Source: Candidatus Nitrosopumilus sp. (GTDB lineage: Archaea; Thermoproteota; Nitrososphaeria; Nitrososphaerales; Nitrosopumilaceae). From it: a stretch of 40,976 nucleotides of DNA. The position numbers and the translations under genes are program-made. The stretch covers positions 1-40,976 of the forward strand of contig JAONQT010000005.1 of assembly GCA_028448965.1 (NCBI GenBank), read 5' to 3'. The notes beneath the pieces are model-generated. The model saw only the letters and a list, made by a program, of their open reading frames with translations. It did no database searches and was not told the DNA's origin. This document shows, piece by piece, positions 23,407-33,948 of the stretch (the stretch's first letter is position 1; the number at the start of each line of letters is the position of its first letter).

Positions 23407-26400
23407 TTATTTTTTCTTGCTCACTTGCATGTACAAGTCAACAGTACCACTTCCAATTGGGATTTGACTACCAACAATTACATTTTCAGTTATACCCTTG
23501 AGTGCTTCAACTTCGCCTTGAAGTGCTGCATGGGCTATAGTTGGTACAGTAATTTCGAATGCGGCTCTTGCAAGAACACTATCTTTAGTACCAGCAATTC
23601 CATGTCTACCAATTTGTTGCATGTAACCTCTAGAACACATTAAGTCAGATACCAACATGATGTATCGATTATCTACTTCTAAACCTTGATCTCCCAATGT
23701 ATGTTGAAGTTCACTGATTAATGCATTTCTTGCTGCTTCAATACCCAAAGTTCCTGCAATTTCAAAGACATTATTTGTTCTAACATCTCTTTTATCAATA
23801 CCTTTGACCTCAAGTACTTTAGCAATATTTGAACCAGTGGTTTGAATTACCCATTCGTCATCTTTTTGAACTAATGTTACCCGTTCAATATCAGGAACTC
23901 CTTTAACAGTTGTATTGAGAACTTTATTTCTAATTGCAATTGCAATAGCAGTATCAGCTTCATCAACTAAATTCAATGTAATTAATTCACCAGTTACTTC
24001 CATCTTGAATTTTTTATTTGATGAAAGTGATGCTTCAACTTCTGCAACAGAGCAACCTCTTTCTTTAAGTCGTTTTTCACTTAAAATTAATTTAATGTTA
24101 GTAGAATAGTCAGTTTCAGTATCTGCAATTAAGGCACTTACTTTAGTCTGTAAAACATTTCGTGCAACTTCAATTGCTTTTTCTCTATTATTTTTAATAT
24201 CTTTCTCTAAATAAACATCCATAGTTGGAGTAACAGGTTTCTTTCTGGCATCAACTAGTTCAATTAATCTTGGAAGACCTAATGTAACATTTCTTTCCTT
24301 AATTCCTGCAAAGTGGAATGTTCTCAAAGTCATCTGAGTACCAGGTTCACCAATAGATTGAGCAGTTACAATTCCTACTGCTTGTCCAGGCTCTACACGA
24401 GCCTTATCGTAAAGTGAAAGACCTTTTTTACATACTGCTTCAACACCAGGTTTACTAAGACCTGATTTGTTTAATGCATCAGTTACAAGTTTAGTTAATC
24501 TTGGATTAAATGTATTAGTATATTTTTTGGTAATTTTCTCAATTTCATCTTTTGTTGCTTTTGTTCCAGAATCAATCATAGTTTGGGATGCAGCTAATCT
24601 ACTTGGATTAAAGGCCTCACCATGATCACTTTTCTGTACATCAATACCATCTTCACCATAAAGGAATTGAACAATATGACCGTGTGGGTCTCTTACAGTT
24701 CCATCATATTCTAATCTAATATGTTCTAGTGCATTGATCAATCTACGTTGCATGTAACCACTTTGTTGTGTTCTAACTGCAGTATCTACAAGTCCTTCAC
24801 GACCACCCATTGCGTGGAAGAAGAATTCTAATGCAGTTAATCCAGTTCTGTAATTTGATTTTACAAATCCATGAGCATCAGGATTACTGTCATGTTGTTT
24901 ATAGTGAGTTAATGCACGATTTGCATATCCAGTACTCATTCTATTACCTCTTCTAGACTGTTGACCTAATGCTCCAGCCATCTGACCTACGTTAAGTGCT
25001 GAACCCCTAGCACCAGTGGTTGCCATAATTTTTCCAGCATTACCATCATCAAGAGAATCGTTTGCAGTATCGCCTGCTTTAACTCTGGCTTTACCTAATT
25101 CGTTTACAATGTAAGCCTCTAATGCTTCTTCAGCTTTCATACCTCTTGTAAGTTTCAATGTTCCTTTTTCATATTGAGAAGTTAAATCTGCAACAACATC
25201 ATATGTATCGCTAATATCATCCAGAATTTGTTTCTCATTCTTTTCTGGAACTTCAAGATCACCATAACCATAACTGAAACCATAATGGGTAATGAATTGT
25301 TTTACCATAATGAGAATAGAGTTTAAGAAATTTTTCCCAACAGCATTACCATAATCTTTGGTAATTCTGTGTAAGACACTTTCTGGTTCTTCTGCACCTA
25401 TTGACGTTTTATCAATTACACCACTGATTAATTCACCGTTTTTAATTACAACATCATTTGATTTTCCACCAGTACCCTTTGACCATTTTGATGTAAGTAC
25501 ATAGTTGAAGTCACTTGGTAAGAATAATGAGAATAATTGTTTTCCAGTATATGCTGGACCATCTTTTGTTTTGGTACCAGGTTTTGGAAGTGGATCAGTA
25601 TATCCACCTAGCATTGCATAGTTTGAAAATTCTTGAACAGACAAAACAGTATCATCTTTTGTAAGAAGATATGCACCAGTGACAAAGTCTCTTAGTGCTC
25701 CAATAATTGGACCACCATATCTTGGTGAAATTAGTTGATCTTGAACTCTCATCAAAAGAATTGCTTCTGCTCTTGCCTCTTCACTTTGAGGTACGTGAAG
25801 ATTCATTTCATCACCATCAAAGTCTGCATTATATGGTGGACAAACAGATGGGTGTAATCTGAAAGTTTTACCAGGAAGTACTCTCACATAGTGAGCCATG
25901 ATGGACATCTGGTGAAGTGATGGTTGTCTGTTAAACATTACAATATCTTTGTCTGCAAGATGTCTTTCTATCAAATATCCAATTTCAAGTGTTTCAGCAA
26001 TTGTTGAACGATCTTCAACAAAGTCTAATCTAATTTTTACACCATCTGGTCTTACAATATAGTTAACACCTGGGAATTTTTCAGGTCCATTAATTACTAA
26101 AGTTCGCATTCTTTCAATATTCCATTCAGTTACAATTTCAGGAATTGTTAATTTCATAGCAACCTGTTCTGGAACACCGACTTCAGACAAATCTAAGTTA
26201 GGATCAGGTGAAATTACAGTTCTACTAGAAAAGTCAACTCTCTTTCCAGATAAGGAACCTCTGAATCTACCTTCTTTTCCTTTGAGTCTTTGAGTTAATG
26301 TTTTTAGAGGACGTCCAGAACGATGATGAGCTTGTGGAATTCCAGAAACTTCATTATCAAAATAGGTAGTAGAATGATACTGTAACAAATCTACTAAATC

Positions 26401-27198
26401 TTGAACAATTAATGGAGGGGTTCCAGCTTCTTTACTTTCTTTTAATCTCTGATTAACTCTAATGATATCAACCATCTTGTGTGTCAAATCATCTTCAGAT
26501 CTAATTCCAGTTTCAAGAATAATTGAAGGTCTAACAGTTACAGGTGGTACAGGTAGAGCTTGAAGAATAAACCATTCTGGTCTTGCAGTTACAGGATCAT
26601 AATTTAACAAAGATAAATCATCATCAAGTATTTGTGAAAATCTTTCTCTAATTGTAATTGGTAATAATCTATGTTCACCAATTTCTGTTTTTTCTACAAA
26701 AATTGTTGGTTTTGTAAATACTAATTCATATTGTGTTTTTCCACAATGAGGACATTCTTTTGCTTTCTTTGCTTTTTCAATAATTTGTTCAGGAATACGT
26801 TTTTGAGAAACAACAGTATAAGCAGCATGTTTGTCTTTAATTTTTTGAAATGCATTCAGATCTTCTTGAGGAACTTTTAATCTATTACAAGAACGACATG
26901 TAGATTGTAATAATTTATAGATATTATCAATAAATGCAATATGTAAAATTGGTTCTGCAAGTTCAATATGTCCAAAATGTCCAGGACATCTAGCTGCAGT
27001 ATTTCCACAAGTTAAGCATTTTTGACCAGGTTCAAGAGTACCTAATCTTCCATCCATTAGACCTCCTTGAACCGGCATTCCATCTTCATCATATGTTTCA
27101 GGGGCAGTAATTTCAGCCACAGAATATTTTCTAATTTCAGTTGGAGACCATACAGAAAAACGAATTCCATCAATTGCTTTAATTGCTTGAATAGACAT
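23407..27198 (-). CDS. rpoA: DNA-directed RNA polymerase subunit A (A' and A'' fused)
   Basis: Largest RNA polymerase subunit, 1263 residues in one chain. The clamp zinc motifs are near the N-terminus (CLTCGNTAARCPGHFGHIEL; CRSC; CPHCG). The catalytic NADFDGDEMNLH motif is at 457-468, where the three aspartates hold the active-site magnesium. The bridge helix is in GGREGLVDTAVRTQQSGYMQRRL. The A''-type part follows (GIVTAQSIGEPGTQMTLRTFHFAG) with the C-terminal jaw. In most archaea A' and A'' are separate genes; in Thaumarchaeota they are one, and this gene fits. It starts 1 base after the rpoB stop with GGAG upstream. Confidence 0.97.
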   Translation of the reverse strand: MSIQAIKAIDGIRFSVWSPTEIRKYSVAEITAPETYDEDGMPVQGGLMDGRLGTLEPGQKCLTCGNTAARCPGHFGHIELAEPILHIAFIDNIYKLLQSTCRSCNRLKVPQEDLNAFQKIKDKHAAYTVVSQKRIPEQIIEKAKKAKECPHCGKTQYELVFTKPTIFVEKTEIGEHRLLPITIRERFSQILDDDLSLLNYDPVTARPEWFILQALPVPPVTVRPSIILETGIRSEDDLTHKMVDIIRVNQRLKESKEAGTPPLIVQDLVDLLQYHSTTYFDNEVSGIPQAHHRSGRPLKTLTQRLKGKEGRFRGSLSGKRVDFSSRTVISPDPNLDLSEVGVPEQVAMKLTIPEIVTEWNIERMRTLVINGPEKFPGVNYIVRPDGVKIRLDFVEDRSTIAETLEIGYLIERHLADKDIVMFNRQPSLHQMSIMAHYVRVLPGKTFRLHPSVCPPYNADFDGDEMNLHVPQSEEARAEAILLMRVQDQLISPRYGGPIIGALRDFVTGAYLLTKDDTVLSVQEFSNYAMLGGYTDPLPKPGTKTKDGPAYTGKQLFSLFLPSDFNYVLTSKWSKGTGGKSNDVVIKNGELISGVIDKTSIGAEEPESVLHRITKDYGNAVGKNFLNSILIMVKQFITHYGFSYGYGDLEVPEKNEKQILDDISDTYDVVADLTSQYEKGTLKLTRGMKAEEALEAYIVNELGKARVKAGDTANDSLDDGNAGKIMATTGARGSALNVGQMAGALGQQSRRGNRMSTGYANRALTHYKQHDSNPDAHGFVKSNYRTGLTALEFFFHAMGGREGLVDTAVRTQQSGYMQRRLINALEHIRLEYDGTVRDPHGHIVQFLYGEDGIDVQKSDHGEAFNPSRLAASQTMIDSGTKATKDEIEKITKKYTNTFNPRLTKLVTDALNKSGLSKPGVEAVCKKGLSLYDKARVEPGQAVGIVTAQSIGEPGTQMTLRTFHFAGIKERNVTLGLPRLIELVDARKKPVTPTMDVYLEKDIKNNREKAIEVARNVLQTKVSALIADTETDYSTNIKLILSEKRLKERGCSVAEVEASLSSNKKFKMEVTGELITLNLVDEADTAIAIAIRNKVLNTTVKGVPDIERVTLVQKDDEWVIQTTGSNIAKVLEVKGIDKRDVRTNNVFEIAGTLGIEAARNALISELQHTLGDQGLEVDNRYIMLVSDLMCSRGYMQQIGRHGIAGTKDSVLARAAFEITVPTIAHAALQGEVEALKGITENVIVGSQIPIGSGTVDLYMQVSKKK

Positions 27199-27199
27199 C

Positions 27200-30100
27200 T
27201 TAGAGTTTCTCCTTTATGAGTAATCTTGGTGCAACATTTAGACTTTGCATTTCTTGTAATAATAATTTGAAAGCGTATGCTACAGATACAGAAGATACTT
27301 TGGCTTTATCTCCACAAACTCTACAAATATACTTTCTTTGTTTAACATCATGATATGCTACAAGACCACATCTTTCACATACAAAAATATCAGATTTGTC
27401 AGATTCATCTAACAATCTATCTTTTAGAATCATAGAAGCACCGTAAGCAATTAAACAATCTCTTTCCATCTCACCAAATCTTAATCCACCACCTCTAGCT
27501 CTTCCTTCAGTTGGTTGTTTAGTTAACATTTGGACTTGTCCACGTGCTCTTGCATGTATTTTATCTGCAACCATATGATGAAGTTTTTGATAATATACTA
27601 CACCAATAAACACATCAACAGGAAATGCTTTTCCAGTTCTTCCATCATACATTATTTCTTTACCAGAATATTTGAAATTGTGTGCATCCATTACTTCTTT
27701 AACTTCATCCATTTTTTCTCCAACAAATGCAGAACCATCAAATCTTTTTCCACGAAATGATGCAGCTTTACCACAAACAGATTCCATCATCATTCCAACA
27801 GTCATTCTTGATGGGAATGCATGAGGATTAATCAAAACATCAGGTGACATACCTTCAGCAGTATATGGTAAATCTTCAGCTTTTGCTAAAATTCCAAGTA
27901 CACCTTTTTGTCCATGTCGTGATGCAAATTTATCACCGATTTCTGGAACTCTCATATCTCTTGCTCTAATTTTATACATTTTTCCACCTTCATTAGATTG
28001 AGTCATAACAACAGTATCAATAACACCAGTTTCTGAAGGTCTTACACCAATTGATGTATCTCTTCTGTATGGACCAGAGGATTCAAACTCTCTATATTCT
28101 TCCATAAATCTTGGTGGACTAGTTTTACCAATCAGAATATCTCCGCCTTTAACAGGAGATTCAGATGCTACAACCCCATCTTCTTCAAGTAATCGGTAGG
28201 CACGTTCACCTTTGTAACCTCTAATGTTATCTTCAGCATTTGGAATTTCAAAACTATCTCTCATTCCACCAGGATATTGTTTTGCTTCAGCATCATAAAT
28301 TCTAAAGAAGAAAGTTCTACCTAATCCTCTATCTACAGAAGCTTGACTGAGAACAATTGCATCTTCAATGTTATAACCATCAAATGGTAATACTGCAACT
28401 ACACAGTTTTGGCCTGCGGGTCTATCTTCCAATCCCAGAAGTTTCATTGCTTTTGTATTAACAGCTGGAACTTGTGGATATAGCATAAGATGTTGTCGAA
28501 CATAAGTACTAGTATTCATCATTGGTGTTGAAAATCCTAAACTTTGTTTTGCCATTGCAGATTCATATGTATTTCTTGGAGATTGGTTATGTTCTGGATA
28601 TGGAATGATTGATGCACCTGCACCTAAGATTGCTGGTGGGAATACTTCAAGATGAGTATATTTTTTGGTATCTTTATCATCTAATGTAACATAACAATTT
28701 TCTTCTTCATTTGCATCAATTAATTCTAAAGCACCCATTCTCAAAAGATCAGTCCAAGAAAGTAATTTCTTAGAAATTTTATCTAAAAGATCTTGTGTTA
28801 ACAATGGTTTGTTATCTTTGATAATTATTAATGGTCTCAAAACTCTTCCAGCATTACAATTTACATATAATCGTCTTGTTGCTTCATCGTGTTCATCAGA
28901 TTTATGGAATGAGACGCCAACATGAGGGTGAATTTTTGAATTTCTTCTAAGATCTCTAAGAGATTCTGCTAATTCGAGTCCATCTTTAAAATATCCAATT
29001 AAACGACCATCAACAAATATTCTAGTTCCATCTTTTTTCAAATCATCTTTTGCATCAAAGAAGTGTACAGTTCCAAGATCATAAAGCTTTTCTACAATTT
29101 CTTCAGATGGTACATTTACTGAAATGATTCCAGATAACGCGAGATTTTTTACCAATCCACAGTTTGAACCTTCAGGTGTTTCACTAGGACAAATTCTTCC
29201 AAAGTGTGTTGCGTGTAAATCTCTTGCTTCGAAATTTGGTTGAGTTCTACTAAGTGGTGATTGAATTCTTCTAAGGTGACTAATTGTTGAAAGATAATTA
29301 GTTCTGTCAAGTAATTGAGTGACTCCAACGCGTCCACGACCCCAGTTTCCTGTTGCAATAGCATTGTTTAGCTTATCAGTAATAATTCCAGGACGTATGG
29401 CTGCAGCAACTGCATTAATACCACGTTTTTGACCTGAGCGTTCTAACTGATATTTCATATCTCTAACTAAATTTCTAAATGCGGTTCTAAACAAATCTGC
29501 AAGCATTTGTCCTGCAAATTTAATCACTTTATTTCCATAATGATCTTTATCATCAGGAGTTATCCAACCAAGTTTTAATTCTAATAATTTACAAGCTGCT
29601 TCACCTAAGAATTGTGCTTTTTCTTTTCTATTTTCAGGATGTTTACCCAAGTGAGGTAATAGACCCCAATCAAGTAAAGTTTCAGCACGTTTAATTTGAA
29701 ATTCTTCTAACATTCCAGGTGCAATTCTTTTACTGATGTAAACAATTGCATCTTTTGATGTAGGAACATCTCCTGCTTTTTCAAATGAACCTTCGAGTTC
29801 ATCTTGAAGTTCATCTACTAAAGAAACTACTGCTGCAATTTCTTTATCAGACTCTAAACCTAAAGCTCTCATTAAAGTAACAACTGGTATATCAACTGGA
29901 GAACCAGGGATTCTAGCAACAATTAATCCATCATTTTTCATTACAAGTTCTAATTTTGCACGATAACCAACAATAGATGAATAGACTTTAGCTTTGAAAA
30001 CAATATTTCCTCCAACAGTTTCTCTATCAACAATAATTTTATTGTAAGAAAGATCCTCTAATCCAACAATTACTCTTTCAGATCCATTAATGATAAAGTA

Positions 30101-30550
30101 ACCACCAGGGTCATTTGGATCTTCACCGTGTTCAATTAATTTTGGATTAGAAAAGTTATTTAAAATACATGCATTTGATTTTGCCATTACTGGTACGTCG
30201 CCAATGTGAACAAATCTAGATTCCAGAATTTTTCCATCTTCAATTACACTAGCTTCCATCATAACAGGTGCAGAATAAGAAACATTTCTCAATCTTGCTT
30301 CAGCTGGAGTAATATGAGTAATAGAACCATCAAGTTCCATCATTCTTGGTTGTTGAAGTTTAACTTTACCTAATTGAATTTTGTATGGATACTCAGCATT
30401 TTCAATATCAATTTGTCCAACTTCATTGATAATACTTTGTAATCCTCGTTCTAAAAATTCATCAAAAGAATTTAGATGTTGTTTTGCAATACCTTCTCTT
30501 TTTAAAATATCTTGAATTACGGGCCAACGTTTGTTAGAAGGATGAACCAA
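27200..30550 (-). CDS. rpoB: DNA-directed RNA polymerase subunit B
   Basis: Second-largest subunit, 1116 residues, unsplit (some euryarchaea have B' and B''). Family blocks are visible: FIINGSERVIVGLEDLSYNKI, CPSETPEGSNCGLVKNLAL, GYNIEDAIVLSQASVDRGLG, and the nucleic-acid-contacting RHGQKGVLGI. The C-terminal zinc ribbon is CERCGLVAYHDVKQRKYICRVC. It starts at TTG. A GGTGGAGAT Shine-Dalgarno sequence overlaps the rpoH stop a few bases upstream. The 2-base gap to rpoH shows an operon. Confidence 0.97.
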   Translation of the reverse strand: MVHPSNKRWPVIQDILKREGIAKQHLNSFDEFLERGLQSIINEVGQIDIENAEYPYKIQLGKVKLQQPRMMELDGSITHITPAEARLRNVSYSAPVMMEASVIEDGKILESRFVHIGDVPVMAKSNACILNNFSNPKLIEHGEDPNDPGGYFIINGSERVIVGLEDLSYNKIIVDRETVGGNIVFKAKVYSSIVGYRAKLELVMKNDGLIVARIPGSPVDIPVVTLMRALGLESDKEIAAVVSLVDELQDELEGSFEKAGDVPTSKDAIVYISKRIAPGMLEEFQIKRAETLLDWGLLPHLGKHPENRKEKAQFLGEAACKLLELKLGWITPDDKDHYGNKVIKFAGQMLADLFRTAFRNLVRDMKYQLERSGQKRGINAVAAAIRPGIITDKLNNAIATGNWGRGRVGVTQLLDRTNYLSTISHLRRIQSPLSRTQPNFEARDLHATHFGRICPSETPEGSNCGLVKNLALSGIISVNVPSEEIVEKLYDLGTVHFFDAKDDLKKDGTRIFVDGRLIGYFKDGLELAESLRDLRRNSKIHPHVGVSFHKSDEHDEATRRLYVNCNAGRVLRPLIIIKDNKPLLTQDLLDKISKKLLSWTDLLRMGALELIDANEEENCYVTLDDKDTKKYTHLEVFPPAILGAGASIIPYPEHNQSPRNTYESAMAKQSLGFSTPMMNTSTYVRQHLMLYPQVPAVNTKAMKLLGLEDRPAGQNCVVAVLPFDGYNIEDAIVLSQASVDRGLGRTFFFRIYDAEAKQYPGGMRDSFEIPNAEDNIRGYKGERAYRLLEEDGVVASESPVKGGDILIGKTSPPRFMEEYREFESSGPYRRDTSIGVRPSETGVIDTVVMTQSNEGGKMYKIRARDMRVPEIGDKFASRHGQKGVLGILAKAEDLPYTAEGMSPDVLINPHAFPSRMTVGMMMESVCGKAASFRGKRFDGSAFVGEKMDEVKEVMDAHNFKYSGKEIMYDGRTGKAFPVDVFIGVVYYQKLHHMVADKIHARARGQVQMLTKQPTEGRARGGGLRFGEMERDCLIAYGASMILKDRLLDESDKSDIFVCERCGLVAYHDVKQRKYICRVCGDKAKVSSVSVAYAFKLLLQEMQSLNVAPRLLIKEKL

Positions 30551-30552
30551 AT

Positions 30553-30804
30553 CTAAATCTCCACCACATATCGATAGTAAAGACTTTCACCAGCAGTTGG
30601 ACTGGTTCTAGTAATTTTTATCATGTCACCAGGTTTTATGCCCAGTCCCATAATAGCAGGATCGTTAACAAAGATTAAGGGTAATTCAGTTGGTTGACAA
30701 TTATATTTTTTCAAAACTTCTTCTGCTTCAGATTTTGAAATAATTTCATGTTTTGGAACATATACATGATCAGGAACTAAAATTTGATTTTTCTTAATTG
30801 CCAT
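30553..30804 (-). CDS. rpoH: DNA-directed RNA polymerase subunit H (Rpb5)
   Basis: An 83-residue archaeal RpoH, equal to the C-terminal domain of eukaryotic Rpb5. The pattern is clear: VPDHVYVPKHEIISKSEAEEVLKKYN, then LPLIFVNDPAIMGLGIKPGDMIKITRTSPTAGESLYYRYVV. It is the first gene of rpoH-rpoB-rpoA-LSm. A strong GGAGG Shine-Dalgarno sequence lies about 10 bases before the ATG. A TATA-like stretch near 30877-30890 would give a leader of roughly 50 bases. Confidence 0.96.
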   Translation of the reverse strand: MAIKKNQILVPDHVYVPKHEIISKSEAEEVLKKYNCQPTELPLIFVNDPAIMGLGIKPGDMIKITRTSPTAGESLYYRYVVEI

Positions 30805-30907
30805 TTAAGCAGCCTCCAGATCGAACATTAAATGTAATAGTAAATAATACACACAAACTGAAAAAAATCACGCTCGGGTTAATATATATCTAATCTGAAA
30901 CTTCAAA

Positions 30908-31687
30908 TCAAGAAATCGTTTTCTTATTTACTCTATTTGCAATATTTGCAGCAATACCACCTGCAGCAATTCCATTATCAATATTTACTACAGATAATCC
31001 CAATGAGCAACTTTGTAACATTGATGCCAAGGCTGCAATTCCTTTCTCCCCATACCCATATCCTACTGATGTTGGAATTCCAATAATTGGAATATCGACC
31101 ATTGTGGAAACTAGTGTTGCCAAAGCTCCTTCCATTCCTGCTGCAACTATGATACAATCAACGTCTTCTTTAATCATTTTTTTTAAAATTGGAAATATTC
31201 TTTGAATTCCAGCTACTCCCACATCATAACTTGTAATACATTTACAATTCATTGCCTCACACATGATTCTTGCTTCCTCAGCTACTCCAATATCAGAAGT
31301 TCCTGCAGTCATTATTCCAACTTTTCCACCTTGAAATTTAATTGGTTTTTTAAATAATAGTATGGTTGAAGAATTTTTTCCTATTTCTATTTTGACTTTT
31401 AATTTCTTTGCAAATAATATAATTTTTTTATAATCATTTTTTTTAATTCTTGAAACAATTACGGAATTTGTTTTATCTAGAATTTTTTTAATAATTTTTT
31501 TTGTATCTTCCAATTCTTTTGTTTCTGCAAAAATTACTTCTGGAACTCCTCTTCTTTTACTTCTATTGATATCAATTTTTGCAAAATTTTCTACTTCTTC
31601 AATTGAATATAGAGTAAGAAGTTTTTTTGCAGAAGTTGTAGAGATCTTTCCAGATTTGACGGATTCCAAAATTTCATTAATTTTCAA
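30908..31687 (-). CDS. larB: Nickel pincer cofactor biosynthesis protein LarB
   Basis: LarB (PurE/AIR-carboxylase superfamily) carboxylates the pyridinium ring of nicotinic acid adenine dinucleotide and cleaves off AMP, the first step to the nickel-pincer nucleotide. The 259 residues have the LarB N-terminal helical part with a conserved arginine-rich RSKRRGVPEVIFAETKE segment (42-58). The PurE-like fold follows, with GIMTAGTSDIGVAEEA (124-139), IIVAAGMEGALATLV and GIPTSVGYGYGEKGIAAL. It is 33 bases downstream of the malate dehydrogenase gene on the same strand. larC and larE lie on the other side of that gene. Confidence 0.9.
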   Translation of the reverse strand: MKINEILESVKSGKISTTSAKKLLTLYSIEEVENFAKIDINRSKRRGVPEVIFAETKELEDTKKIIKKILDKTNSVIVSRIKKNDYKKIILFAKKLKVKIEIGKNSSTILLFKKPIKFQGGKVGIMTAGTSDIGVAEEARIMCEAMNCKCITSYDVGVAGIQRIFPILKKMIKEDVDCIIVAAGMEGALATLVSTMVDIPIIGIPTSVGYGYGEKGIAALASMLQSCSLGLSVVNIDNGIAAGGIAANIANRVNKKTIS

Positions 31688-31720
31688 TAAACTTCTTACT
31701 TTGTGTGAATAATAAAAGGA

Positions 31721-32635
31721 TTAAATTTCAATACCAGATAGTGCATCTTTAACATTTGCAACGCCTTTATCAAACATTTGTCTTTCTTCATCATTTAGGT
31801 CTAATTCAATAATTTTTTCTACTCCATTCTTTCCAATGACTGCAGGAACACCTATTGTAACATCGGAATGACCATATTCGCCATCAAGATAAGTTGCTAC
31901 AGGAATAACTTGTTTTCTATCTCTTACAACAGTTTCAATTATTGCAGATATTGCATTTCCTGGTGCATGTACTGTAGCTCCCTTTAGCTCTATTACTTTA
32001 GCTGCAACTTGTTTGGTATTTTGAACAATTTCATCTAGTTTTTCTTTTGGTAAAAATGATGATAATGGGATTCCAGATACTGATGAGAATCGTGGTAAAG
32101 GTAACATGTTTTCTCCATGTTCACCAATTACTAATCCTCTGATTGAATCCCTAGAATGACCTGTAGATTCATGAATAAATTGTCTAAATCGAGATAAATC
32201 TAACATTCCACCCATACCAAATACTCTACTTCTATCAAATCCAGATACTTTCTGAGTAATGTAAGCCATTGGGTCTAATGGATTTGAGACTGGAATTATC
32301 ATGGAGTCATCTGCATATTTTTTTATATTTTCTGTTACACTTTTTACAATTGAAGCATTAATTTTCAATAAGTCCATTCGTGTCATTCCTGGTTTTCTGG
32401 CAGAACCTGCTACTACCACGACAATATTTGATCCCCGGATATCCTCATAATCATTCGAACCTTTTACTTCTACATCAATACCTTGTTCAGATAGCATATG
32501 ATTAATGTCCATAGCTTCACCTTGTGGTAAACCTTTAGCAACATCAAGTAACAGAATTTGATCATCCAATTTCTTTAATGCTGAGAATAATGCTGCATCT
32601 CCACCCACTTTACCTGAACCAATAATGGTAATCAT
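31721..32635 (-). CDS. mdh: Malate dehydrogenase (NAD-type, LDH/MDH superfamily)
   Basis: Interconverts malate and oxaloacetate. The 304-residue chain has the nucleotide-binding IIGSGKVGG at the N-terminus, and an acidic residue after the second strand (LLLDVAKG) that favours NAD. Substrate arginines R80 and R86 lie in the [12 protein letters not shown] loop. Catalytic H173 is in GEHGENMLP, with D146 and R149 in the LDLSRF segment. The substrate loop (ARKPGMTR) is of malate rather than lactate type. A TATA-like ATTTATAA 24-31 bases before the ATG implies a leaderless mRNA shared with larB. Adjacency to nickel-pincer genes is unusual. Confidence 0.92.
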   Translation of the reverse strand: MITIIGSGKVGGDAALFSALKKLDDQILLLDVAKGLPQGEAMDINHMLSEQGIDVEVKGSNDYEDIRGSNIVVVVAGSARKPGMTRMDLLKINASIVKSVTENIKKYADDSMIIPVSNPLDPMAYITQKVSGFDRSRVFGMGGMLDLSRFRQFIHESTGHSRDSIRGLVIGEHGENMLPLPRFSSVSGIPLSSFLPKEKLDEIVQNTKQVAAKVIELKGATVHAPGNAISAIIETVVRDRKQVIPVATYLDGEYGHSDVTIGVPAVIGKNGVEKIIELDLNDEERQMFDKGVANVKDALSGIEI

Positions 32636-32724
32636 AAGAATTACATATAATTTTGAAATTATAAATCTAATGAAATTGATTAAGAATTAGGCGAATTTAT
32701 AAGCATTTTTGATATTTTTTAATC
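32636..32724. promoter_or_regulatory. Bidirectional promoter between mdh-larB and larC-larE-desulfurase
   Basis: An 89-base divergent region. For mdh, ATTTATAA on the minus strand (32659-32666) lies 24-31 bases before the ATG. For larC, TTTATAAG (32696-32703) lies 22-29 bases before its ATG. Both fit leaderless transcripts. The two TATA boxes are only about 30 bases apart, so one bound regulator could control both sides. I see no clear long inverted repeat. Confidence 0.55.
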
Positions 32725-33948
32725 ATGGTCATTGTCATTGATCCTCAAATTGCAGGTATATCAGGAGATATGATTTTAGCAGCTTTAGTGAATTTAGGTG
32801 CAGATAAAAATAAAATTATTGAGGGAATTATAAAATCGCAAAAATTTCTTTCAGGTTCTATTATCAAAAAAATGGATTTTCAGAAAATACAAAAACGTGG
32901 AATTGTATCAACAGAATTAATTTTAGAAATTGATGAGAATATTTCTGAAAGAAAAGGTATTGAAATCAAAAAAGCTATATTAGATTCAGTTAATGAATTA
33001 AGTCTTCCAACAAGGGCAAAAATATTTGCAGAATCATGTATTAAGACTTTAATTTCTTCAGAATCTAAAATTCATGGTATTTCTGAGGATTCAGTTCACT
33101 TTCATGAAGCATCCAGTATAGACACTCTAGTAGATATTGTCGGAATAACCATTGCATTAGATGATTTAAAATTGTTTGATGAAAAAATTGTTTGTTTACC
33201 TGTTTCAGTCGGAGGTGGCACTGTTAGTTTTTCACATGGTACTATGTCAAATCCTGCAAGTGCAATTCTTCAAATTTTTAAAAACTCTAATTTGAATATT
33301 CAAGGAAACGATTCAAAAAGAGAATTAACAACTCCCACAGGAGCCTGTATTTTGGTAAATCTAACAAATAATCCAATCCAACATTATCCTTCAATGAATA
33401 TAGGTTCAATCGGTTATGGAGCGGGTCAAAAAGATATTGAAGGTTTTTCTAATGTATTAAAAATAATTCAAGGTGATGAAAATAATTTTGAGATTGATTC
33501 TGTAAAAATTCTTGAAACAAACATTGATGATGTTTCAGGTGAAATACTGGGACATTTAATTGAAAAAATTATGGATCAAGGTGCAAAAGATATTTCAATT
33601 TATCCAGGAATTACAAAAAAAGGAAGACCGACAAATCTTGTTTGTGTAATTTGTGATGATGTTAAAGTTGATGTAATAATTGATACTTTAGTACTAGAAA
33701 CAGGTACTTTAGGTGTTAGAATTTCAAATTCTAATCGATATATTATTCCTAGAACAAATCATAATTTTTCATTAACTTTTGATGGTAAATCTTATGAAGT
33801 AAATTATAAAAAATCATGTCATAAAGGAAAAATTCATTTTAAAATTGAATTTGAGAATTTAAAAAATATATCAAATGCGTTAGATAAACCAATAGTTGAT
33901 ATCGAATCATTCTTGAGAAAGGAGATTGAAAAGAGGGAAGATCTATGA
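32725..33948 (+). CDS. larC: Nickel insertion protein LarC
   Basis: LarC inserts nickel into the dithiolated pincer mononucleotide in a CTP-dependent step. The 407 residues match full-length LarC. The N-terminus is VIVIDPQIAGISGDMILAAL, followed by the histidine motif VHFHEASSIDTLVDIVG. A mid segment VGGGTVSFSHGTMSNPA precedes the C-terminal domain (ETNIDDVSGEILGHLIEKI, TKKGRPTNLVCVIC). In Lactobacillus plantarum LarC is made by programmed frameshifting between two ORFs; here it is one uninterrupted frame. Its stop overlaps the larE ATG (ATGATGA), so translation is coupled. Confidence 0.92.
   Translation: MVIVIDPQIAGISGDMILAALVNLGADKNKIIEGIIKSQKFLSGSIIKKMDFQKIQKRGIVSTELILEIDENISERKGIEIKKAILDSVNELSLPTRAKIFAESCIKTLISSESKIHGISEDSVHFHEASSIDTLVDIVGITIALDDLKLFDEKIVCLPVSVGGGTVSFSHGTMSNPASAILQIFKNSNLNIQGNDSKRELTTPTGACILVNLTNNPIQHYPSMNIGSIGYGAGQKDIEGFSNVLKIIQGDENNFEIDSVKILETNIDDVSGEILGHLIEKIMDQGAKDISIYPGITKKGRPTNLVCVICDDVKVDVIIDTLVLETGTLGVRISNSNRYIIPRTNHNFSLTFDGKSYEVNYKKSCHKGKIHFKIEFENLKNISNALDKPIVDIESFLRKEIEKREDL

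Noticed and set aside
31721-32635. Lactate dehydrogenase as the identity of the gene next to larB
   Set aside because: The [12 protein letters not shown] substrate loop carries the extra arginine of malate dehydrogenases, so a lactate role tied to lactate racemase is not supported.
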